Assembly: GCA_964627805.1 (NCBI GenBank)
Contig: CAZVLA010000026.1
Span: forward strand, 1-64,000
Direction: 5' to 3'
DNA: 64,000 nucleotides
From: CAZAMI01 sp964627805
GTDB taxonomy: Archaea; Thermoproteota; Thermoprotei_A; Sulfolobales; NBVN01
The notes beneath the pieces are model-generated. The model was not told where the DNA came from. It was given only the letters and a program-made list of their open reading frames with translations, and made no database searches. The position numbers and the translations under genes were made by a program. Shown here piece by piece: positions 16,382-24,708 of the stretch; the stretch's first letter is position 1, and each line of letters opens with the position of its first letter.

Positions 16382-17504
16382 GGTACTTACTATAGACCCT
16401 ACTCATTACTGAAGCAACTAATGAGTTTATTAAGTCGTCAGTGAACATGGGGGCTTCATTAATTAGGGGTATCTCACCACGCTCCTTAAGTCTCTCGAGC
16501 CAGTAGTAACAGAGTACTGCCTTAAACCCACCTAAGTAATCAGCTAGGGCGCAGCCAAGTAACTCATCACTTACTACTGCCTTAGTGTCTCGGATGAACT
16601 CAGACCAATTAAGCCCCTTAGTTAAGTGAGCTACCTCATCAAGCATTCTTAAGGACCTTATTAGGAGTACGGTATTTACGTCCTTAAGTACCTTAAGTAA
16701 TTCATCCCTAAACAACTTAGTGAATTCCTCACTACTTAAGTTAGGTATGGGGGCTTTAGAGTAAGCACTTAAGGCTACCTTAATTAACTCATTAATACCT
16801 ACACCACCCATTAAGTACCTTAAGTAATCCTCAATACCTAACTCACTGACGAACTTACTGAATGCTTCATACATAGCCCTCCTTAAGGCCTTACCAACAT
16901 CAGTTACTGCCCCAGCGTAATCTCCATCACCCCTTAAGCTAATTACCCCTAAAGCATCGCTTGAGGTCCCGTAGGCTCTTGAGTTAATGCATGAGTAACC
17001 TATGGAGCTCACTAACGAAGCCTTAACCTCAGCTACATGCCTTAGTAAATCAGTAATACCTACTAAGTTAAGTCCGTAATTAGTTATTACTAAGGTATTA
17101 ACCGTACCCAAACCCCTTAATCCGTAATCTTGATTAGGGTACGTACATGCTGGGTACTCATTAAGTCCTATCGTGACGTAGACCTCAAGGTCGGTACTAC
17201 CTACTGAGGAGTTAGTATGTATGTACTTCCTAACATCACTAGCTGTTAAGAACACCATAGCTTCCTTAGGGTCTATACCTAAATCATGAAGTAGGTTTAA
17301 TGAGTACTTAGTAGGGTCCTCACTAAAGTCATTACCTACAGTCTTAAATATGACGTACTTAACATTACTACCTAAACCACCACCAATTACTGAAGTACTT
17401 AATGATACGTTAGGTCTAATTAAGACCTTAATCAGTAGTGTTGAGTCATTAATTAGTGAAGCCTCACTAAGCACTACCCGCCACCCTCTCGTACTCACTC
17501 TCAA
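16371..17504 (-). CDS. cbiS: CbiS: fused adenosylcobinamide amidohydrolase (CbiZ) and alpha-ribazole-phosphate phosphatase (CobZ)
   Basis: The first 215 or so residues are CbiZ, which cleaves the aminopropanol arm of adenosylcobinamide to give adenosylcobyric acid for salvage; visible marks are SVIGGG near the start and AYGTSSDALG with DYAG..TDVG. The C-terminal 150 residues resemble CobZ of the PgpA fold (SDELLGCALADYLGG and MFTDDLINSLVASV), which removes the 5' phosphate of alpha-ribazole phosphate or cobalamin phosphate. The same fusion is known as CbiS in Methanopyrus kandleri. The start overlaps cobT by 38 bases. Partner genes cobY, cobD, cobS and cbiB are 35 kb away. Confidence 0.85.
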   Translation of the reverse strand: MRVSTRGWRVVLSEASLINDSTLLIKVLIRPNVSLSTSVIGGGLGSNVKYVIFKTVGNDFSEDPTKYSLNLLHDLGIDPKEAMVFLTASDVRKYIHTNSSVGSTDLEVYVTIGLNEYPACTYPNQDYGLRGLGTVNTLVITNYGLNLVGITDLLRHVAEVKASLVSSIGYSCINSRAYGTSSDALGVISLRGDGDYAGAVTDVGKALRRAMYEAFSKFVSELGIEDYLRYLMGGVGINELIKVALSAYSKAPIPNLSSEEFTKLFRDELLKVLKDVNTVLLIRSLRMLDEVAHLTKGLNWSEFIRDTKAVVSDELLGCALADYLGGFKAVLCYYWLERLKERGEIPLINEAPMFTDDLINSLVASVMSRVYSKYLST

Positions 17505-18552
17505 TAGCTCCTAACACCTCATCCCTACTAAAGCCACTAAGCATAGCTAGTATGGATGCTGCACCAGCACCTACACCCTCCTTAACGTAACCAACTTCGT
17601 AACTCCTTAAGCCACTGAACCTACTATTACTGAAGCTTAGGTCGGAGTATATGATAGGTACCTTAGGTTCAATATCAATTACTAAATCCTTAATCGATGG
17701 TGTGAACCTAACTAGCCATGACGTAGTACCTATTGCTAGGTAATCACTCCTTAACCTACCTAACTTCTTAAGTATAGCTAGTACTGCACACATTTGAGTA
17801 CCACCACCTAATAAGACCCTAGACCCTGCTTCAATAGCACCTAAGGCTAGACCAGCGATACTTACGTGTAGTGGGTCACCTACCAAGTCATTTACAGCGA
17901 ACACATCGAGTCCACTCCTTAACCTACTTAACGCCTTCCTAACTACCTCCTCCTTAAGGCTTAGTGGGTTCTTAGGTGATGAGCTACTAACCCTACCCCA
18001 AGCATTAAAGCCTAAGGCAGTCATTATGGAGAGAGCCGTAGTCGTGCCTCCAGCCATACTCTCACCAATAACTATGAGGTCCGCGTAACTACCCAGTAAC
18101 CTGCCTAAGTACTTAGCCTCACGGAAGAGGGACTCTGAAGTACCCTTAGGTAGTGCTTCCTCAACATCAATCCTACCACCAACAACCCTACTAGGTAGTG
18201 AAGCAGTAGGTACTTTAGGTTCCTTAAAAGCACCGGCATTAACCACTAAGGCACTTAGATTAAGTAGCTTAAAGCAAGCCCTAGTAATTAATGCTGGAGT
18301 AGGTATCCCCTCAGGTGTTGTGGGTATTAACTTAAGTGTAAGTACTTCACCACTAATTAAGTACTCAACATCTAACGTAGGTGTTAGGAGCGTTAACTTA
18401 GGCTCAGCACCAGCTAATGAAATACCTGGAATTAATGAGGTCCTCGTTGACGCTATAGTAACTACAGGGAGTACTGATGAATCCCTTAACGACCCCTCAA
18501 TAAACTCAATGAAGGAACTGCACTCACCGTGAAAGCACTTAACTCTGTTCAT
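17467..18552 (-). CDS. cobT: CobT-like nicotinate-nucleotide--base phosphoribosyltransferase (archaeal type)
   Basis: Activates the lower-ligand base of cobalamin by transferring phosphoribose from nicotinate mononucleotide. 361 residues, matching the archaeal branch of the family: VIGESMAGGTTTALSIMTAL, a glycine-rich LLGGGTQMCAVLA, and an acidic residue late in the protein that may be the general base. Overlaps cbiS. The promoter is clear: TTTATATG about 40 bases upstream and GGGTGAT before the ATG. Confidence 0.88.
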   Translation of the reverse strand: MNRVKCFHGECSSFIEFIEGSLRDSSVLPVVTIASTRTSLIPGISLAGAEPKLTLLTPTLDVEYLISGEVLTLKLIPTTPEGIPTPALITRACFKLLNLSALVVNAGAFKEPKVPTASLPSRVVGGRIDVEEALPKGTSESLFREAKYLGRLLGSYADLIVIGESMAGGTTTALSIMTALGFNAWGRVSSSSPKNPLSLKEEVVRKALSRLRSGLDVFAVNDLVGDPLHVSIAGLALGAIEAGSRVLLGGGTQMCAVLAILKKLGRLRSDYLAIGTTSWLVRFTPSIKDLVIDIEPKVPIIYSDLSFSNSRFSGLRSYEVGYVKEGVGAGAASILAMLSGFSRDEVLGAIESEYERVAGSA

Positions 18553-18560
18553 ACTGGTTA

Positions 18561-18597
18561 ATCACCCATGACTATATGGATAGGTAAACCATATAAA
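18561..18597 (-). promoter_or_regulatory. Promoter and ribosome site of the cobT-cbiS operon
   Basis: Minus-strand TTTATATG (18597-18590) gives an expected start near 18567, where a GGGTGAT ribosome site (18567-18561) lies nine bases before the ATG. No B12 riboswitch-like fold fits in so short a leader. Confidence 0.5.
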
Positions 18598-18660
18598 TGA
18601 TTAAGCTATTCTAGAGTAAGGTACATAAGTACTTGCGCGATTAACGGTAGGTGTTTAGTA

Positions 18661-19491
18661 GTGAGTAAGCGTTTAGTAGTGATTAGTTGTTTAATTACAG
18701 CGTTACTGCTTACCTTAGCAATTGTGGCGTTAATGTTAAGTATACTCAGTAACTCCGTAATTAATGGCTCTCCGAAAGTCACGATCTATCTTTCAGTAAC
18801 TGTGAGTAGGCACTTAACAATACTTAATGGCTACGGTATCTCAGTAAAGGTCGGTGATTACAGAGTCGATTACTCAAGGATTAAGTACGACTACAGACTA
18901 GGTGTTGAGGTACGTGGATGCGGTAAGTACGTCAGCTTAGGTACGTTTAACGTACCGACAAGCATAACTAATTACTTAGTAAACCTAATGAATAAATCAA
19001 TCATTAACAGAATAGCGTTACTTAGGTGCAGTAACTTAACAATTAACTTAGTACCCATGATAAACTACGTTAGGGTAGTTACTGATGTAGGGCCTAAGTA
19101 CGGTAGATTAATAACTACGGAGAACATATTACTTGCTAAGCCATGGATTCCATTCATTATTAAAGTACCAGTATCTAGGGTAGGGAATAGGTTAGTATTA
19201 GACGTTGAGAGTACCTCAATAACAAAGTTCTACAAGAGAATTGAAGTAGACACAACTAAAGATAGTAATCAGGTGAGCTACCTCATATGGGTTGAAGGTA
19301 AGGGATTCCCTATAGTTAGGTCCCTAAGTTTAAGACCTAACGAGTCATTCATGTACTCTAAAGCATTAACCAATTACTTAATACCTGCATTAGCAGCCGT
19401 TGCTATAGTTAATTCAGTACTTAATATAATAGTCTTGAGGGTAGTAGTAAGGAGGAGCAGGAGAATAGCATCTCCCTCGGACACTAAGTAA
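18661..19491 (+). CDS. Membrane-anchored extracytoplasmic protein, unknown function
   Basis: 276 residues: an N-terminal hydrophobic segment (about 10-30), a central domain of about 200 residues rich in Val, Asn and Tyr with alternating beta strands and several N-glycosylation sequons, then a second hydrophobic segment (about 243-262) and a basic tail. The topology suggests a loop displayed outside the cell between two membrane helices. Not recognised; an immunoglobulin-like beta sandwich would fit. Start GTG. Divergent from cobT. Confidence 0.65.
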   Translation: MSKRLVVISCLITALLLTLAIVALMLSILSNSVINGSPKVTIYLSVTVSRHLTILNGYGISVKVGDYRVDYSRIKYDYRLGVEVRGCGKYVSLGTFNVPTSITNYLVNLMNKSIINRIALLRCSNLTINLVPMINYVRVVTDVGPKYGRLITTENILLAKPWIPFIIKVPVSRVGNRLVLDVESTSITKFYKRIEVDTTKDSNQVSYLIWVEGKGFPIVRSLSLRPNESFMYSKALTNYLIPALAAVAIVNSVLNIIVLRVVVRRSRRIASPSDTK

Positions 19492-19517
19492 GGAGTACAT
19501 AGTTACGTGGCATAGTA

Positions 19518-19571
19518 GCTATGATGAGAGGGTAGGTTACTGAAGGTGATGAAAGGCCTCATCACTGATCG
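19518..19571 (+). ncRNA. Box C/D guide sRNA, probable 16S rRNA target
   Basis: C ATGATGA 19521-19527; 12-nt guide gagggtaggtta 19528-19539; D' CTGA 19540-19543; 2-nt spacer; C' GTGATGA 19546-19552; 12-nt guide aaggcctcatca 19553-19564; D CTGA 19565-19568. All boxes are consensus. The D' guide is complementary to UAACCUACCCUC; from memory, archaeal 16S rRNA carries CUAACCUACCCU in its 5' domain, which would place the methyl group on the fifth base (C). The TATA box for the next gene (GTTTATAAG, about 19574) follows directly. Confidence 0.9.
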
Positions 19572-19662
19572 GGGTTTATAAGTGTTACTGACGTATAATA
19601 CCGTTAATCCCGGTGCATAACCCTACATACCCTAAAACACATGTATGGTTAGGTGTGGAGTT

Positions 19663-20169
19663 ATGACCTACAGTAAGTATAGTGATGAATTAATTCAGAA
19701 TTTAAGCGTTCCTAACCCTCTATCAATATACACATCAATACTTAATAAACGTAGGAGCGAGTACCTAAAGAATGAGATATTAAGGAAGGTAGCTGAGTTA
19801 GTAAGCGATGATTACGGAATAAGGAGTAGGGAACTAATAGATACAGCTATAGATGAAGTACTGACATACATAGATACAGTACTACCCGAAGTAAGAGTAA
19901 CGCTAACAAGTGATGAAGCAGCTAAATACATGAAAGAACTAGAGAGAACTTATAGAGAGGTTAAACAAAAATTACATGAAGTATCAATAAACATAACTTC
20001 CTCAATAGTGACGACACTCATAAGAACAGGGAAAGTACAATTATATACAATAGACGAGATAAACATACAAAAATTCATTAAAATACTCATAGAAAGCGCT
20101 TTATCAGCCTCACTTAACCAAGCGTTCGCAACATATCTACAATTTAAGAAAAGAGAAAGAATAAAATAA
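19663..20169 (+). CDS. Hypothetical helical protein
   Basis: 168 residues from ATG 19663, preceded by AGGTGTGGAG; ATG 19645 would add six residues. Predicted all-helical with charged amphipathic helices (YMKELERTYREVKQKLHEV) and no membrane segment. Not recognised. Codon use is richer in ATA, AGA and AAA than in neighbouring genes and the DNA is more AT-rich, the start of a distinct patch that continues to about 21.3 kb. The TATA element TTTATAAG sits about 65-90 bases upstream. Confidence 0.6.
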   Translation: MTYSKYSDELIQNLSVPNPLSIYTSILNKRRSEYLKNEILRKVAELVSDDYGIRSRELIDTAIDEVLTYIDTVLPEVRVTLTSDEAAKYMKELERTYREVKQKLHEVSINITSSIVTTLIRTGKVQLYTIDEINIQKFIKILIESALSASLNQAFATYLQFKKRERIK

Positions 20170-20189
20170 TTAATGAAAAAGACGGAATG

Positions 20190-20348
20190 TTATAATACAC
20201 AGGCGTCATCATCTAGTGCTTCGCCTAGGGGCTGAATTATGCCTATAATAGCTAGTATAGATGCTGCGACAACTGCTATAGATATTAGACTTCTAGTGCT
20301 CGAGAGTGCTTTTATTAGCCTATATACCATGACAGGATCCATCCTCAT
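20190..20348 (-). CDS. Possible 52-residue membrane microprotein
   Basis: An ATG-initiated minus-strand frame in the gap between two plus-strand genes. It encodes a short basic N-terminus (MRMDPVMVYRLIKAL), a 20-residue hydrophobic segment (LISIAVVAASILAIIGIIQP) and an acidic tail (EALDDDAC). This reads like a single-pass membrane microprotein. Evidence against: short length and no obvious ribosome site. An inverted repeat ACACC/GGTGT lies just upstream. Confidence 0.4.
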   Translation of the reverse strand: MRMDPVMVYRLIKALSSTRSLISIAVVAASILAIIGIIQPLGEALDDDACVL

Positions 20349-20457
20349 ATTAACACCGAATTTATTGGTGTACCGAAAAACTTAAATAGGAGCGACGTAG
20401 AGCATTACAACTTATGTAGATTAAACTTTAAATTACTATGGGTGTAGCAGGGGATTA

Positions 20458-21519
20458 ATGATAATTGACGTAGCACTACTAAACGCGTTATATAGTGTGA
20501 GGATATTCGGGAAGCAAACAATAGCTAAGCATATAGCTAAAAGACTAAACGTAACTGTAAGAACAGCCCTTAGAAGGATAAATAAGTTAGAGAGCGAGAA
20601 GGGGCTTAAATTCAGTATCGAGTACTCATTGAGAGCATTGAAACTTAAACGGGTAGCAATATTCATGACTAGTAATGTTACAGACACTTCAATATACGAT
20701 GTAATAAAGATACAAGATGTAGTACCTTTCATAAGATCAGTAATGACGTTACTTCCTTTAGGTATAGGTATGGTATATCACGTACCAATCGACATGCCTG
20801 AGATGGCCTTAAATATACCCTCAGAGGCTATTGTAATAGTCTATCACGAACTTTACCGTAATATGACAGATCTTGAGCTTTACCCTCTAAGAGCACTTTA
20901 TGATTCAAAAATTCTATGTTCTTCTAGAACGTTAGAAACTTTAAAGCGCGATATCAAGAAAAGATTAGATAACGTTACGTTTGATACTAATGAGTTTAGG
21001 AAAAAAGAAAACACTAAATTTGACTGGGTAGACTTAAATATAATTAAGGAACTTGAAAGGAATCCTTTTATTGGTGTTGAGGCATTAAGTAAGAGGCTTT
21101 CTATGCCTATATCCCGTATTAAGAGACACATGATGAAGCACGTCTCTAGGCTTAATAGGGGTATTAGAATAATGCGCATTCCTGTATATGATCAGCCAGA
21201 AATAGTGAAGTTGATTCTTCATTTAAAAATTAAAAACATAAGAGACGCACTTGCCTTTATTAATTCGTTAGTTAAGTGTCCTTTAATTATTGGTTGTGGT
21301 TTAAATATCGATAATGCTGAAGTTCTTGTTCAAGCTATTCCCTCAGTTGTTGATGTTAGGAGGGTTGTTAGGTTCTTTAGTGATTTAAGTCGTGAGTTAG
21401 GTTTTGATTTTAGGAATTTCTTCATTGCTGTTTCGAGTAGGTCTTATACAGTACCGTTTATTAGGGATAGGGAGTACACACCAGCTGTTGGTTGGAGGTT
21501 TAGGGAGAGGAGTAGTTAA
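20458..21519 (+). CDS. Tandem HTH transcription regulator, Lrp/AsnC-like
   Basis: 353 residues that look like two head-to-tail units. Unit one has a winged helix at about 1-50 (TIAKHIAKRLNVTVRTALRR). Unit two has a second helix-turn-helix at about 190-232 (IGVEALSKRLSMPISRIKRH) followed by an alpha/beta domain that could be a ligand-binding RAM-like fold. Most Lrp proteins have one unit and dimerise; a fused pair would carry two DNA-binding heads. An AAACTTTAAATTA element about 28 bases before the ATG predicts a leaderless mRNA. Codon use changes along the gene: AT-rich in the first half, GTT/TTT-rich at the end. Confidence 0.75.
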   Translation: MIIDVALLNALYSVRIFGKQTIAKHIAKRLNVTVRTALRRINKLESEKGLKFSIEYSLRALKLKRVAIFMTSNVTDTSIYDVIKIQDVVPFIRSVMTLLPLGIGMVYHVPIDMPEMALNIPSEAIVIVYHELYRNMTDLELYPLRALYDSKILCSSRTLETLKRDIKKRLDNVTFDTNEFRKKENTKFDWVDLNIIKELERNPFIGVEALSKRLSMPISRIKRHMMKHVSRLNRGIRIMRIPVYDQPEIVKLILHLKIKNIRDALAFINSLVKCPLIIGCGLNIDNAEVLVQAIPSVVDVRRVVRFFSDLSRELGFDFRNFFIAVSSRSYTVPFIRDREYTPAVGWRFRERSS

Positions 21520-21562
21520 TGCTGATTAGGTTAGTGCTTAAGGTGTTCGTGGGTGGGTGTGA

Positions 21563-22711
21563 GTGAGTAGTAATGGTGGGTTATTATTAGTAGTTTTAGG
21601 TGTTGTTTCATTACTGCTTCTCTCAGTAATTAACTGCTTAGTTACTGAGGCCGGGTCTGGTGGTAGTTACGTACTTTACGTTATGGGTGACCCCCGTTGC
21701 CACGCCTGCGCCTCTCTTAAGTCATTCCTAGATAAGGTCGATCTTAAGTACTACTTCTGCTCCTTACTTAATAAGACGTGCTCTGATAGGTACTACTGGT
21801 TCTTACGTAAGTTTAACATACCACCCTACATACCACTAACCTTCGTGATAGCCAACTCAAGCATTAAGGCGGTGGTTATTGGATCAGTTAACGATGAGGG
21901 TTTCTGGTTGAGACTAATTAACTCGTGCGTTGAGGGTAATGTGCCGCTGTACGAGGGTACTAAGTTAAGTAAGTACCTAAACGTAACACCTAAGGAGTTA
22001 CTTAAGGAGATAGCGCCTCAGTACTTAAGCTCAGGTAATGGAGCCTGTAAAGCACCGCCTTTACCGTTAACCTTAAGTGCGTTGGTTGGTTTAGCATTAA
22101 GTGATTCAGTTAATCCATGCGCTACGTACATATACGTAGTACTACTTACTTCAGTAGCACTTACTGAAGTAGGTAGGAGGCGTAGGGTATTAGCTGTTGC
22201 CTCAGCCTTCATAGCTGCTGTATTCACGGGTTACTACCTACTTGGGTTAGGTATAATGAGTCTATTTAAGTACATACCAACAGCTGTACTGGGGTTCGTA
22301 GCTATAGCTTACGGACTATTCGTTATCTTCAGAGCTATTAGGGAGAGGAGTAAGTGCGTAGCACCTAGTAAGGGCGTCTCATCAGTACTTGAGAAGGCTA
22401 AAGCATCAATAGTATTCGCGGTTATCCTAGGCCTCATAGTCACATTCACGTTACTCCCATGTAGTTCAGGACCTTACCTGGTATTCGCGGGTGTGATCTC
22501 TAAGTACCCATTAACGACGTCATTAGCTCTCCTAGGGCTCTACAACCTAATATTCGTACTACCACTCATAGCGTTGGCCGTACTAATAGCTGAGTCTATG
22601 AGGTATGAGAGGGTTAGGGACTTCATGATTAGGTACAGAACGCACTTAGCATTAGTGGCTAGTGCTGTGTTAGTGGTGCTGGGTATCTACATAGTAATTA
22701 CTTCGTACTAG
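21563..22711 (+). CDS. Thioredoxin-like/CcdA-type thiol-disulfide membrane protein
   Basis: Fusion of an exported thioredoxin-like domain and a CcdA/DsbD-type membrane domain. After an N-terminal signal or anchor (about 8-28) comes a short thioredoxin-like domain with CHAC (about 46-49), then about six membrane segments with the paired CcdA cysteines in SVNPCATY and LLPCSSGPY. It likely shuttles electrons across the membrane to extracytoplasmic cysteines, as in DsbD or ScsB. Start GTG. It lies 43 bases after the HTH gene. Confidence 0.85.
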   Translation: MSSNGGLLLVVLGVVSLLLLSVINCLVTEAGSGGSYVLYVMGDPRCHACASLKSFLDKVDLKYYFCSLLNKTCSDRYYWFLRKFNIPPYIPLTFVIANSSIKAVVIGSVNDEGFWLRLINSCVEGNVPLYEGTKLSKYLNVTPKELLKEIAPQYLSSGNGACKAPPLPLTLSALVGLALSDSVNPCATYIYVVLLTSVALTEVGRRRRVLAVASAFIAAVFTGYYLLGLGIMSLFKYIPTAVLGFVAIAYGLFVIFRAIRERSKCVAPSKGVSSVLEKAKASIVFAVILGLIVTFTLLPCSSGPYLVFAGVISKYPLTTSLALLGLYNLIFVLPLIALAVLIAESMRYERVRDFMIRYRTHLALVASAVLVVLGIYIVITSY

Positions 22712-22714
22712 TAC

Positions 22715-23935
22715 TTAGGGACGTACATCCCTAGAACCTCTGAATGTAAGGAGTAGGTAAGTAAGTGATGTAGCGTAGAGTAACGCAGTAACCCTAAGCG
22801 GTAATTCCAAGTCTAAACTCATTAAGTAACCACCGAAACCCCTACCGAAGATCGAAGCTACTGAGTCAGCTAACCTAATCATGGATGATGCCTTACCCCT
22901 ATGCTGAGGTGGGATAATCCTCATTTCGAAAGCTGTGAAGAGGGGTGATGCAGCATTCATTAACACGCTCCTACATATGAATAGCGCCGAGGCAATTACG
23001 TAGGAATTAACTAGGGTCATACCTAGGAGTAGCGGTACGCTAGTCATAGCTACTAAGCAGTAAGTCCTTAACGGACTACCAATCCTCTCACTAACGCTGG
23101 GTAGGTAAATCATTAGTATAGCCATGAGTAGCGACTCAATACCGTATATAGTACCTAACTCACCACTCTTAACCCCGTACTTAAGTATGAAGTAGTAACT
23201 AATGTTCCTTATAGATACTGAAGCCCCCAACCCTATCAGTACTTCAGCTAAGCACAGCTTAGCTACCACTAACAAAACATCACGAGGTAAACTACCGTTG
23301 AGTGAGTTACGGGTACGGCTGGTAATGGGTTGTGGATTAGGTTCCTTAATCTTAACTAGTAGGAGTGCGAGGAAGGGTAGCGAGATACTTGACGTAGCTA
23401 TTACGTACCTATAACTAGTAACTATATCCAGGATACCTAACCTACTCACTAACTCCGGCACCCAACCTGTGTAGGAACCAACTGAGTTACCTAGTAGGAA
23501 GAGTGCGTGAATTAATGAGTACCCGTACTCAAGCCTACGCTCCTCAACTAACCTACTAATGAGTACGTCCGTAGGGATCATGGATATGGGTGCACTAACA
23601 CCATTAATTACGGCTGCAACATATATAAGTAACTTAGCACCAGGTAGGTAAAGCATTAGCGATACTGACCTAATAATTAGTGAAGTAATCATTAAGTACT
23701 TAGCCCTAAACCTATCGGTTAACCAGCCAACTACTAACGTAGCGCATACTACTGAAGCAGCATAGACACTACCTAGTAACCCGTACTCAATAGCGGTGAA
23801 GCCTAAGCACTTAAGGTAGGGAGCCTGCACAACCCAGAATAGGGAACTTACTATAGCGTCAAGTACTGAGTAAGTAATTAATTCCTTAGGTAGGACATCA
23901 GCATACCTCTTAATTAGGGATAATCTACCTAGCAT
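22715..23935 (-). CDS. Major facilitator superfamily transporter
   Basis: 406 residues with the hydrophobicity pattern of a 12-helix MFS carrier and the loop 2-3 signature VGWLTDRFRAKYLM (GxLaDrfGrkr-like). A PPQHRGKASSM segment matches the related loop in the second half. Substrate not predictable. Convergent with the CcdA-like gene, with three bases between the stops. Confidence 0.88.
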   Translation of the reverse strand: MLGRLSLIKRYADVLPKELITYSVLDAIVSSLFWVVQAPYLKCLGFTAIEYGLLGSVYAASVVCATLVVGWLTDRFRAKYLMITSLIIRSVSLMLYLPGAKLLIYVAAVINGVSAPISMIPTDVLISRLVEERRLEYGYSLIHALFLLGNSVGSYTGWVPELVSRLGILDIVTSYRYVIATSSISLPFLALLLVKIKEPNPQPITSRTRNSLNGSLPRDVLLVVAKLCLAEVLIGLGASVSIRNISYYFILKYGVKSGELGTIYGIESLLMAILMIYLPSVSERIGSPLRTYCLVAMTSVPLLLGMTLVNSYVIASALFICRSVLMNAASPLFTAFEMRIIPPQHRGKASSMIRLADSVASIFGRGFGGYLMSLDLELPLRVTALLYATSLTYLLLTFRGSRDVRP

Positions 23936-24057
23936 GCCTACGACCTCTAGTCATGGTAGGAAGTAGCGCCTCTCCCTGACCTCTATTTTAGTCTAAAGTA
24001 AGTTACCACCCGATAAGTTATTTTTACCCCTCACATCTACGCTAACGGGTTTAACCT

Positions 24058-24708
24058 GTGAGATTACCTAAGGACATTAGTGAGGACCTACTTAAGTACT
24101 TTGATATGGTAGAATCTATGGCTAAGTCGTTCATGAGGGCTATAGATAGCTTAAACAATATGGACCTAAACAATGCTTACAAGCACCTACATAGCTGTAT
24201 TAAATCAGATACTGAAGCAGATGCCTTAAGGAGGGACTTAATGGCTAGGATAACTTCAGAGATTAGGGATGAAGATATTAAGGAGGATCTATCTAAGCTT
24301 CTGAGAATGCTTGATAGGATGTCTGAGTGGATTAAGGAGGCTTCTAGGTACTTAGACATAATACCGTACTTTGAAGTACCTGTGGAGATTAGGGAGAAGA
24401 TTGAGAAGTTAAGCTACTTAGATATGAGGGCTGCTGAGGAGTTAAGTGAAGCAGCTAAGGCCTTAATTGAGGGTGATAAGAAGGAGCTTACTAAGAGGGT
24501 TGAGGAGGTTGAGAGGATTGAGGAGGAGGCTGATGAGGTTAATCACTCAATAAGGAAGATCTTAGTAGCATTAGGAACCACGATAACTAACCCAGCATTA
24601 ATAGTAATGCTTAGGGACTTCGTAGAAGCTCTAGAAACAGCTACTGACTACGCTGAGGATGTAGGTGATATATTCAAGCTACTCTCAATAAGGAATGCCG
24701 AGAGCTAG
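24058..24708 (+). CDS. DUF47/PhoU-like phosphate transport accessory protein
   Basis: 216-residue all-helical protein of the DUF47 family, PhoU-like four-helix bundles often encoded beside Pit permeases and thought to regulate them. Acidic clusters such as EEADEVNHSIR and the C-terminal EALETATDYAEDVGD match the family's metal-binding ExxxD pattern. Its stop overlaps the stop of the convergent PiT gene by four bases, a tail-to-tail pairing instead of the more usual operon. Confidence 0.88.
   Translation: MRLPKDISEDLLKYFDMVESMAKSFMRAIDSLNNMDLNNAYKHLHSCIKSDTEADALRRDLMARITSEIRDEDIKEDLSKLLRMLDRMSEWIKEASRYLDIIPYFEVPVEIREKIEKLSYLDMRAAEELSEAAKALIEGDKKELTKRVEEVERIEEEADEVNHSIRKILVALGTTITNPALIVMLRDFVEALETATDYAEDVGDIFKLLSIRNAES

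Noticed and set aside
18553..18600. Possible cobalamin riboswitch before cobT
   Set aside because: The leader is only about 15 bases after a clear TATA box, too short for any known B12 riboswitch.
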